Shown piece by piece: positions 6,676-13,281 of a stretch of 15,158 nucleotides of DNA. The notes beneath the pieces were generated by a model, which worked only from the letters and a program-made list of their open reading frames with translations, was not told the origin of the DNA and made no database searches. The position numbers and the translations under genes were made by a program. Numbering within the stretch: the first letter of the stretch is position 1; each line of letters starts with the position of its first letter. The DNA lies in assembly GCA_027364815.1 (NCBI GenBank), contig DAHXOQ010000005.1:327-15484 (forward strand), written 5' to 3'. This DNA is from Acidobacteriaceae bacterium (GTDB taxonomy: Bacteria; Acidobacteriota; Terriglobia; Terriglobales; Acidobacteriaceae).

Positions 6676-7176
6676 ATGAGCGAACCATTCGTTCCCAAGA
6701 TACTGGTTTTAGCAACGGAGAAATGCGCCTACCCGGGCGCAGACGCAGTAGGCAAAGCGCACCAGGAGTATCCTTCCAATGTTTATATTCTGCGCGTGCT
6801 TTCGCCGGTGCTATTTCCAGAGGACTTCTACTTCAAAGCCTATGCGGAGGGGATCGACGGCATTCTCATTGCAGCCTGCGGATCCGATTGCCCCTATCAT
6901 GGCGCCTATGACCGGTTGGCTGCACGCATCGACCAACTGACCTCCCAGATGAGTGCTGGGGGGCTGGGTTACGAACGCATCCGGCTGACGGCCATCTGCA
7001 CGGTTTGCATCAAGGCATTTCTCAAAGAGGTTGCACTGCTCAGCGATCATCTGCAGCGTCTTGGCCCGGTGGACAGGAAATTGGCGGAAGAGTTGCGCCT
7101 TCAATCCGTGGGACGTCTTCAGGCTTCAGCACGCTTCCCACGACCAGAGGCAGCAATGCAGGGAGGAATGCGATGA
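6676..7176 (+). CDS. mvhD: MvhD/FlpD-like iron-sulfur subunit (HdrA partner), divergent cysteine pattern
   Basis: The product is 166 residues from ATG 6676, with GAGGAT just upstream; the ATG at 6664 has no ribosome site. The fold follows the MvhD/FlpD family: KCAYPGADAVG near residue 17, a YPxNVxILRVL segment, GIDGILIAACGSDCPYHGAYDR near 60-80, then a paired-helix region. In this family the protein binds a [2Fe-2S] cluster and passes electrons to HdrA. The usual pattern is altered: the first Cys of CxxC is Thr14, and the Cys usual after RVM is lost. Cys17, Cys68 and Cys72 remain, and a CTVC pair appears at 108-111. A tail of about 40 residues is extra. In QmoB-type proteins this domain is fused to the flavoprotein; here it is separate. 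It overlaps the next gene by ATGA, which implies coupled translation. Confidence 0.85.
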   Translation: MSEPFVPKILVLATEKCAYPGADAVGKAHQEYPSNVYILRVLSPVLFPEDFYFKAYAEGIDGILIAACGSDCPYHGAYDRLAARIDQLTSQMSAGGLGYERIRLTAICTVCIKAFLKEVALLSDHLQRLGPVDRKLAEELRLQSVGRLQASARFPRPEAAMQGGMR

Positions 7177-8486
7177 ATATGCAAATCGATTCAGAATACA
7201 GACCGGATGCAGTCGTTGTCGGAGGCGGGATCGCGGGTCTTCAGTCAGCCCTGGATCTGGCGGACCAGGGGCTGAAGGTGCTCATTGTCGAGCGCCAACC
7301 CAGCATTGGCGGGCACATGATCGCGCTGAGCAAGGTCTACCCTACATTAGATTGCGCAAGCTGCATAACGACGCCGAAGATGTCAGCGGCTGCGCATCAC
7401 GAGAATATTACGATCCTCACCAACACTGAAGTTAAGGCGATTAAGTCAGCTGACGGAATGCACCGCGTTGAATTATTGCAGAAGCCAACGTATGTGAACT
7501 TCGACAAGTGCATCGGCTGCCGTCAGTGCGAGTACGCATGTGACTCGGAGTATCCGGATCCCTTCGAGCGGGGGCTGGGAACGGTTCGCGCGATAGCAGT
7601 TCCTTTTACGAATGCAATTCCACAGAAGGCGATTCTCGATGCCGAGCACTGCGGAACTTGCGGCACCTGCGCACGCGTCTGCCCGACCGATGCGATTGAA
7701 TATGACCAACAACCGCGCAGCCTGACCATTCGTACCGATGCGGTGATTGTGGCATCAGGATTTCTGCTGAACGATATCCATTTGAAGCCGCAATACAACG
7801 CGCATCGAAACAAAAATATTATTGATTCGTTGACGCTGGAGCGGCTTCTGGCGCCACATGGGCCATATGGACGCGTTCTCCGCCCCTCTGATGGAAAGAT
7901 TCCGACCTCAGTAGCATTTGTGCAGTGCGCGGGTTCACGCGATGAGTCCATTGGCGTTCCCTATTGCTCGCGGGTTTGCTGCATGTATGCGATCAAACAG
8001 GCGATGCTGCTTTCCGGATCGCTTCCGCTGGCTGATATCACTATCTACTACATGGACATTCGCGCCTTCGGAAAAGGATACGAGCAGTTCTATCAAAACG
8101 CCAAGGCGATGGGGATCAACTTTGCGCGCGGCAAGGTGGCGCGCATTGAGCCGGTCAGCAGTGGTGATCTGTCATTGCATGTTGAAAGCACCGAGGATGC
8201 GTTGAATCCGCTGCAAGAACATCGCCACGATCTTGTGGTGCTGGCACAGGGCATGATTCCCGGATGGAATCCCACAGTAGATACGCCTGTGACATGTGCG
8301 AGCGACGGCTTTGTAGAAACGCCGATGCTGACTGCTCCTACAATCACCAACGCACCAGGAATATTTGTAGCGGGAGCGGCAGCAGGCCCGAAGGACATCG
8401 TCGATACCATTGCGGAGGCCGGCGCTGCAGCGATGCAGGTGAGCCAGTACCTCTTCCAGAAGCGCTCACCTGTATTGGTTGGTTGA
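7173..8486 (+). CDS. QmoA/HdrA-like FAD and 4Fe-4S flavoprotein (short form)
   Basis: The product is 437 residues from ATG 7173, overlapping the previous stop by four bases, with GGGAGG at 7161-7166. It lacks the N-terminal iron-sulfur domain of full HdrA and starts directly with the FAD-binding GGGIAG (17-22) and ER at 40-41. GGH (46-48) and TLDCASCITTPKM (58-70) follow; this is the HdrA/QmoA Cys motif. An inserted two-cluster ferredoxin part contains CIGCRQCEYAC (113-123, without the usual Pro) and CGTCGTCARVCP (160-171). The second flavin half carries CAGSRD (252) and YCSRVCCMY (264-272), then a C-terminal VAGAAAGPKDI motif. QmoA works with QmoB and QmoC in electron flow between quinones and cytoplasmic sulfur enzymes. 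Ferredoxin clusters inside the FAD domain are as in HdrA. The substrate site is unknown. Confidence 0.9.
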   Translation: MNMQIDSEYRPDAVVVGGGIAGLQSALDLADQGLKVLIVERQPSIGGHMIALSKVYPTLDCASCITTPKMSAAAHHENITILTNTEVKAIKSADGMHRVELLQKPTYVNFDKCIGCRQCEYACDSEYPDPFERGLGTVRAIAVPFTNAIPQKAILDAEHCGTCGTCARVCPTDAIEYDQQPRSLTIRTDAVIVASGFLLNDIHLKPQYNAHRNKNIIDSLTLERLLAPHGPYGRVLRPSDGKIPTSVAFVQCAGSRDESIGVPYCSRVCCMYAIKQAMLLSGSLPLADITIYYMDIRAFGKGYEQFYQNAKAMGINFARGKVARIEPVSSGDLSLHVESTEDALNPLQEHRHDLVVLAQGMIPGWNPTVDTPVTCASDGFVETPMLTAPTITNAPGIFVAGAAAGPKDIVDTIAEAGAAAMQVSQYLFQKRSPVLVG

Positions 8487-8513
8487 GCACTGAACAGGGG
8501 GGAAATTCAAGCA

Positions 8514-10547
8514 ATGAATATGAAGAGGCAGGTTATGAGCGATCAAGAGAAGAAGCAGCAAGAACATGAGAAAGATCTGGCAGAGTTCGAGTGCGGAGAA
8601 CCGGGGCGCGATGAAGAGGCACATGTCCAAAGACAGATCGAGATAGCGAAAGGACCGATGGAAACTTTGCACCTGAAGCCTGAAATCGCGCATGTGCACG
8701 ATGGCGTGACACCGCAACTCAAGGTTGGCGTCTACATCTGTCGCTGCGGAGGAAACATCTCCGACGTGGTTGATGTCGAGAAAGTCGCCGAGACCGCGCG
8801 GCTCATCCCTGGCGTTTGTGTTGCCAAGGTGCATACCTTCGTCTGCTCAGATCCAGGGCAGCATCTTATCAGCGATGACATTCTTCAGGAGAATCTCGAC
8901 CGCGTCGTCGTTGCGTCCTGCTCACCATTTCTTCATGAGCAGACTTTTCGCGGAGCAGTCTCCCGTGGAGGCATGAACCCTTATCTCTATGAGCATGTCA
9001 ATATCCGCGAGCAGGCATCTTGGGCTCACAAGCATGATCCTGCAGGTGCCACTACTAAGGCGATCAGGATGGTGGCTGCTGCGGTCGGAAAGCTCAGACT
9101 CGCTCAACCACTCGACAAAATCAAGTTACCCAATCATCGCCGCGCACTCGTCATCGGTGGCGGCATCGCTGGTTTGAAGGCAGCGGCCGATCTGGCTGGA
9201 CGCGGCATCAAAGTGCTTCTGGTCGAGATCGCCGACCAACTTGGTGGCCATCTGAATGAGCGCGGGCGCATCTATCCCAGCGAGCACGATGCGAGTGAAT
9301 TTGTTTCGGCCCTGGTCACGCAAGTGCGCGCTTCATCCAACATCGAGATTCTGCTTTCAAGCAAGGTCAGCGCTGTCAGCGGATTCATAGGTAACTTCAA
9401 GATTGTCATTGAATCACTACGGAGTGATGGAAGCACTTCCAAGATGGATGAAACAGTGGGCGCAATCATCATGGCGACTGGATACAGACCATACATTCCG
9501 CAGAATGGCGAGTTCCTATATAAAGCAGAACCCTGTGTTCTGACTCTACCTGAGTTTATCCAACACATGCAATCGCTTTCCGGCGATGCAAAGCAGTTAA
9601 CTTATTGCGGCCAGGCAATACGCAACATTGGATTTCTGCATTGTGTCGGCAGCCGTCAAATCGATGGTATTCACCAGCCCTCGCCGAACGGGGCACTGAA
9701 TACATATTGCTCGCGTACTTGTTGCACGACCATCCTGCAGCAGGCTCTGGCCGTACGCAAGAGATTCCCTCATACCGGCGTCTTCGACTTCAACCAGGAC
9801 ATTCGCACGTATGGACGAGGCGAAGAAAACTATTACACACAGGCAAGCAGGCAGGGTGTTGTCTTCTTCCGCTACAACGGCGATGAGCCGCCCAGAGTGG
9901 AAGCTGCAACAGGCTCTCGCGGCAAGGATGGCGTACTGAGAATCATTGTGAAGGACGCGCTGACCTGGGGAGAGGAATTGGAAATTGGCGTCGATATGCT
10001 TGTGCTCGGCACGGGCATGATTCCTGGACAGATTACCGGGTTGATTGAAGCGATGAAGCTCGCAGTTGGCGAAGATGGATTCCTGCAGGAAGTGCATCCC
10101 AAGCTGCGGCCTGTTGAACTCGCAGTGAACGGCATACTCGTTGCCGGTACAGCACAGGCACCCATGAACGTTCACGAGACGCTGGCTGCGGCCGGCGCGG
10201 CTGCGGCGAAAGCCGCTGCCATGTTTGCCACAGAGGAAGTCGAATTGAATCCGTACGTCGCCGAAGTTGATCTTTCCCGCTGTAGCGGAGAGGCGCGGTG
10301 CGTAACGCAATGCGACTATGAAGGCGCGTTGAAGATGGTGCAGGTGGAAGTGGATGGCGTCATGGTTGACCGCGCAGAGGTCAATGCCGGACTGTGTGTC
10401 GGGTGCGGCGCTTGCGTCGCCGTTTGTCCGCATCGCGCCATCGATCTGAATGGCTGGCGGATTGACCAGTTTGAAGCAATGATTGAGGGGCTGGCTGCGG
10501 AGATTCCGCACCCTGAGTGCTCCTCTGAGCTGGTCAGCATTCAATAA
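8514..10547 (+). CDS. hdrA: HdrA/QmoB-like FAD and iron-sulfur flavoprotein (long form)
   Basis: The product is 677 residues. ATG 8514 has a G-rich stretch at 8496-8502; ATG 8535 is a possible alternative. Residues 1-65 are a charged, Glu/Lys-rich extension. The N-terminal HdrA cluster domain follows: CRCGGNISD (76-84), CSDPGQ (111), ASCSPFLHE (135). Then come the FAD motif GGGIAG (215-220) and GGH (244-246), CVGSR (377) and YCSRTCC (398-404), and two C-terminal ferredoxin motifs. The first ferredoxin motif is broken: Cys590, Glu593, Cys596, Cys600, with Glu where the second Cys should be. The second (CVGCGACVAVCP, 628-639) is complete. The DCxxCxxxPKM motif of the short flavoprotein is absent here (the segment reads YPSEHDASEF), so the two proteins carry complementary parts. 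It should sit between MvhD and the membrane partner in a Qmo-like complex. Confidence 0.92.
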   Translation: MNMKRQVMSDQEKKQQEHEKDLAEFECGEPGRDEEAHVQRQIEIAKGPMETLHLKPEIAHVHDGVTPQLKVGVYICRCGGNISDVVDVEKVAETARLIPGVCVAKVHTFVCSDPGQHLISDDILQENLDRVVVASCSPFLHEQTFRGAVSRGGMNPYLYEHVNIREQASWAHKHDPAGATTKAIRMVAAAVGKLRLAQPLDKIKLPNHRRALVIGGGIAGLKAAADLAGRGIKVLLVEIADQLGGHLNERGRIYPSEHDASEFVSALVTQVRASSNIEILLSSKVSAVSGFIGNFKIVIESLRSDGSTSKMDETVGAIIMATGYRPYIPQNGEFLYKAEPCVLTLPEFIQHMQSLSGDAKQLTYCGQAIRNIGFLHCVGSRQIDGIHQPSPNGALNTYCSRTCCTTILQQALAVRKRFPHTGVFDFNQDIRTYGRGEENYYTQASRQGVVFFRYNGDEPPRVEAATGSRGKDGVLRIIVKDALTWGEELEIGVDMLVLGTGMIPGQITGLIEAMKLAVGEDGFLQEVHPKLRPVELAVNGILVAGTAQAPMNVHETLAAAGAAAAKAAAMFATEEVELNPYVAEVDLSRCSGEARCVTQCDYEGALKMVQVEVDGVMVDRAEVNAGLCVGCGACVAVCPHRAIDLNGWRIDQFEAMIEGLAAEIPHPECSSELVSIQ

Positions 10548-10587
10548 AAATCAGAGCGCCCAACGGCACCAGAGAGGAAATAAAAAC

Positions 10588-10905
10588 ATGGCGTTGAAAA
10601 CCCTCACCTCAGAACAAAAGCAAGCGCTCGCAATGCTGCGCGGATCGCTCGGCGGCATCAGCGAGGCGAAGCGAAGCGCGCAGAAGCATTTGGTCGCATC
10701 GCGAAAAGCGATTCAAAAACTCATCGAAACAAAACCACTCACGGTTCCGCAAATTGCCGAGGCCTTGAATATGTCCACGGACGAAACACTTTGGCATATT
10801 ACCGGGATGCGCAAGTATGGCAACGTCATTGAAGCCGGAGAGGAGGACGACTATCCGCTTTACGCAGTGGTCGTTCTGGAAGAAAAGTCAGCAGCTGGTC
10901 ACTAG
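10588..10905 (+). CDS. Small winged-helix (HTH) protein inside the hdr/qmo cluster
   Basis: The product is 105 residues from ATG 10588, with GAGAGGAAA upstream. It lies 40 bases after the HdrA gene and 19 before the QmoC-like gene, so it is cotranscribed. Residues 1-45 are a basic helical region rich in Lys, Arg and Gln. Residues 48-75 look like a helix-turn-helix (LTVPQIAEALNMSTDETLWHITGM), followed by a short acidic wing-like hairpin (EAGEEDDYPLYAVVV). There is no Cys, so it is not a redox subunit by itself. It could be a small regulator, or a winged-helix protein used as an assembly or docking factor for the complex. Its place between two structural subunits favours a direct link with the complex. 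The function is not known. Confidence 0.85.
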   Translation: MALKTLTSEQKQALAMLRGSLGGISEAKRSAQKHLVASRKAIQKLIETKPLTVPQIAEALNMSTDETLWHITGMRKYGNVIEAGEEDDYPLYAVVVLEEKSAAGH

Positions 10906-10924
10906 GATTTGGAGAGGTATTTGT

Positions 10925-12097
10925 ATGGCACGTACGGTCGACGTATCCCTTTTGCGAAAGATTAAACAGCACGGCGCTTGTGAAACACTGGATGTCAGCG
11001 CCTGCTTCAACTGCGGAAACTGTACCGCGGTGTGCCCACTGGCGCAAGACTCCACGGGCTTTCCAAGGCGCATGATCCGAATGGCGCAGGTCGGCATGGA
11101 GCCGGAGTTGCTCTCGAGTGAAGACCTTTGGCGCTGCTATGCCTGCGGCGAGTGTACGGAGACGTGCCCCCGTGAAGCTGACCCTGCCGAGTTCATGGCT
11201 GCCGCTCGCAGCTACGCGATTGCTCGCTACGATTTCACCGGCCTGGCACGACTTGCTGGAAGCTCGACATGGGGAAGCTTGCTCGTTTTTGCGCTCTTTT
11301 CCGTCCTTTTCAGTCTTCTGCTGATCAACAAAGAAAATCCCGGCGCGCAACTGCCAGTCTTCGATTTTCTGCCGGGATGGTGGATCCATGCGATCGGCGT
11401 GGTTCTCTTTTCCATCGTCGGACTCAGCGCCGTCTGCGGTCTTGGTTCCATGTTCTTCCGCTTCTGGATCGAGCGTCGACGTGAGGGTGTGAATCTGAGA
11501 TGGAGTGCATTCCCTGGTGCCGTCGTGTCTGCTATCACCGAGGCCATTTTGCATCGCCGCTTTCGCGAGTGCGATTCAGAAGGGAACCCAACCCCGCATT
11601 CGACTGAGCCAATCTATCGCCAAATTTGGTTCATTCACGCTACTGTTATGGGCGGCTTTCTCGCCATGCTGCTCGCGACGAGCCTCGACTTTCTACTCAA
11701 GCCGATCGGATCTCCCGCGACTCCTTTGTATCCGATGCGCTTGCTGGGTGCAATCGGCGGCATCGTATGCCTCTACGGACTGAGTCTGGTTCTCCTACGC
11801 CGGTTAAAAGCAAAAGATGTTCCCTGGCGCAAGAGCTCATTTGCCGATTGGTTTTTTCCCGTGCTGCTTGCTGCCACGGTACTTACTGGCCTGGTTACGG
11901 AGATAGTTGTCTATCTACCGATGAACACAGTAGGACATGACATCTTCTTTGTCCACGTCGTACTGGCGATGGATCTGGTCGCGCTTTTCCCGCTTTCCAA
12001 ATTTGCTCATGCCTTTTATCGCACGCTTGCGCTTGTTTTGTTTTCATGGCGTCATGCACCTGCCGCACAATCGGTTGTGGCCGACGCACAACTCTAG
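10925..12097 (+). CDS. qmoC: QmoC-like membrane subunit: HdrC ferredoxin domain fused to cytochrome b (HdrE/NarI type)
   Basis: The product is 390 residues from ATG 10925, with GGAGAGG at 10911-10917. The N-terminal HdrC-type domain holds two complete 4Fe-4S motifs: CFNCGNCTAVCP (27-38) and CYACGECTETCP (71-82). About six membrane helices follow, near residues 114-133, 150-172, 228-248, 262-282, 299-320 and 324-350. Candidate heme-b His residues occur in WWIHAIGV, WFIHATVM, FFVHVVLA and KFAHAFYR. This fusion is the QmoC architecture: it accepts or donates electrons at the quinone pool and passes them through the two clusters to the soluble flavoproteins. No HdrB-type CCG domain occurs here or elsewhere in the window. 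A DsrMK or TmcC-type cytochrome is less likely because of the N-terminal HdrC domain. Confidence 0.9.
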   Translation: MARTVDVSLLRKIKQHGACETLDVSACFNCGNCTAVCPLAQDSTGFPRRMIRMAQVGMEPELLSSEDLWRCYACGECTETCPREADPAEFMAAARSYAIARYDFTGLARLAGSSTWGSLLVFALFSVLFSLLLINKENPGAQLPVFDFLPGWWIHAIGVVLFSIVGLSAVCGLGSMFFRFWIERRREGVNLRWSAFPGAVVSAITEAILHRRFRECDSEGNPTPHSTEPIYRQIWFIHATVMGGFLAMLLATSLDFLLKPIGSPATPLYPMRLLGAIGGIVCLYGLSLVLLRRLKAKDVPWRKSSFADWFFPVLLAATVLTGLVTEIVVYLPMNTVGHDIFFVHVVLAMDLVALFPLSKFAHAFYRTLALVLFSWRHAPAAQSVVADAQL

Positions 12098-12130
12098 TAT
12101 TTGATTCACTGCATCGAAAGGAAACATTTC

Positions 12131-12691
12131 ATGTCCGACACAGTTATCGAAGGCGATATTCTGCAGGCTGTTCAACAATTGAAGGAGCGCGTCGATGCGC
12201 TTGAACTCTCCGCCGGAAATGACCGACTCTCAATCGGCCTCCTGAGTGGCAATCTCGATAATACGATTGCCGCTTTCATCATTGCACTCGGTGCGGTTGC
12301 ATACGACATTGAGGTAGATATGTTTTTCACCTTCTGGGCAACGGCAGCACTGCGCGATCCAAAAAAATCTCCGCCCAAAAAGTTCATAGACAAGATGTTC
12401 GGCTGGATGCTGCCCCGCAGCTCTCATAATCTGCCGCTTTCGAAAATGCAGATGGGGGGCATCGGGCCAAAGATGATTCGCGCCGTCATGAACTCGCATG
12501 GCGTCAAATCTCTTGAGCAACTTATGAAGGAGGCTGGAGAGTTCGGCGTTCGAATTCACGTCTGCGAAATGTCCATGGGGGTCATGGGATTTAAAGAGGA
12601 AGAGATGATTGAGTACCCCGGGATCGATTATGTAGGCGTGGGAAGCTTTATCCAGATGATCAGTGAGTCAAAGCAGGTTATCTTTCTTTAG
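12131..12691 (+). CDS. dsrE2: DsrE2-like sulfurtransferase/sulfane-sulfur carrier
   Basis: The product is 186 residues from ATG 12131, with AAAGGAAA upstream, 33 bases after the QmoC-like gene. A short helical lead (QAVQQLKERVDALE, possible coiled coil) precedes the DsrE-type body. LSIGLLSGNLDNTIAAFIIALGA is followed by VDMFFTFWATAAL, a basic loop, then GIGPKMIRAVM and the conserved VCEMSMGVMGF with the single Cys145, and a hydrophobic C-terminal strand ending QVIFL. DsrE2 proteins form persulfides on that Cys and exchange sulfur with TusA. The hydrophobic segment near residues 45-70 is usual in the family and can associate with the membrane. As the last gene of the cluster, with TusA at its head, it supports a sulfur-transfer role for the whole operon. 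Confidence 0.92.
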   Translation: MSDTVIEGDILQAVQQLKERVDALELSAGNDRLSIGLLSGNLDNTIAAFIIALGAVAYDIEVDMFFTFWATAALRDPKKSPPKKFIDKMFGWMLPRSSHNLPLSKMQMGGIGPKMIRAVMNSHGVKSLEQLMKEAGEFGVRIHVCEMSMGVMGFKEEEMIEYPGIDYVGVGSFIQMISESKQVIFL

Positions 12692-12696
12692 GCCAT

Positions 12697-12738
12697 AAAT
12701 GGCAGGCCCGACCAGCGCAATGGGCGGGCCTGCCATTT
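12697..12738 (+). terminator. Terminator hairpin closing the sulfur cluster
   Basis: AAATGGCAGGCCCG (12697-12710) and CGGGCCTGCCATTT (12725-12738) form a perfect 14-bp stem around a 14-base loop, five bases after the dsrE2 stop. The T-run is short (TTT, then GTCTATCC). The A-tract on the other side would serve the minus strand as well, but no minus-strand gene ends here. Confidence 0.8.
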
Positions 12739-13281
12739 GTCTATCCTTGCGATCAGGAATTCCATGCACTTTACTGCAATAGCAACTGGTCAAGGGTATG
12801 GCTTTTCCCCGTGCCCTGACACTGTTTCTTTGTGCGCAGCTACACTCATAAGAGCTGATACAAAAAGTCGGGGCAAACCGATTGCCAGTGCTGATTTCTA
12901 AATTCATCATTTTTTATCACTACATCTGTTGCGTTGGCACAAGATTTCAGAGAAATATTTCTAATAAGGCAAGTTAATGCGTGACCAGCAAGGGGATGGA
13001 TTGTGATTACTACATGAAAATCTTCCAACTTTTTATCTTTGACTAATGCTCGATATTCTTGCACTGAAGTTGAGTTGAGGCGAAGTAAAGTAGACGTTTG
13101 AGTGACAAATGCGTCATATTAATTTATTTAGATCGTAGACATCGTGATTTTATTGGCCTACCTTTAACTATCTTTTTACTGATAAGTTCGTCCAAGCAAA
13201 AACGCGGCAGTCTGAAGAGGCATTCAAACAGACAATAATCAGGCAACTACAACCTCATTTGTAATAGGCAAGTTGGAATTG
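12739..13281. other. AT-rich intergenic region before the cytochrome gene, no gene seen
   Basis: About 540 bases separate the hairpin from the cytochrome gene. The middle part (12890-13200) is clearly AT-richer than the flanking genes. A minus-strand frame of 72 codons (12846-13064) has no clear ribosome site and no family that I recognise, so I do not call it. TTGGCACAAGATTTCA (12934-12949) resembles a -24 element but lacks the GC of the -12 box. No convincing sigma-70 promoter was found either. The region presumably carries the promoter of the cytochrome gene and may be a small insertion or decayed sequence. Confidence 0.5.

Noticed and set aside
7005..7172. N-terminal extension of the short flavoprotein to 7005.
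   Set aside because: It overlaps the MvhD-like gene, and ATG 7173 has a strong ribosome site and begins just before the FAD motif.
9597..10544. 315-codon minus-strand open frame.
   Set aside because: It lies fully opposite the long HdrA gene, which has clear motifs; no recognisable domain or signal on the minus strand.
11244..11257. TGGCACGACTTGCT looks like a -24/-12 promoter.
   Set aside because: The GG-to-GC spacing is 8 instead of 10, and it lies inside the QmoC-like coding region.
10826..11554. 242-codon minus-strand open frame.
   Set aside because: It is opposite the winged-helix and QmoC-like genes and has a low-complexity composition typical of an antisense shadow.
12934..12949. 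TTGGCACAAGATTTCA as a sigma-54 promoter for the cytochrome gene.
   Set aside because: The -24 half is good, but the essential GC of the -12 box is CA, and it is about 340 bases from the gene.
12846..13064. 72-codon minus-strand frame in the AT-rich gap.
   Set aside because: No ribosome site and no recognised family; the HPLAG motif alone is too little to call a gene or pseudogene.
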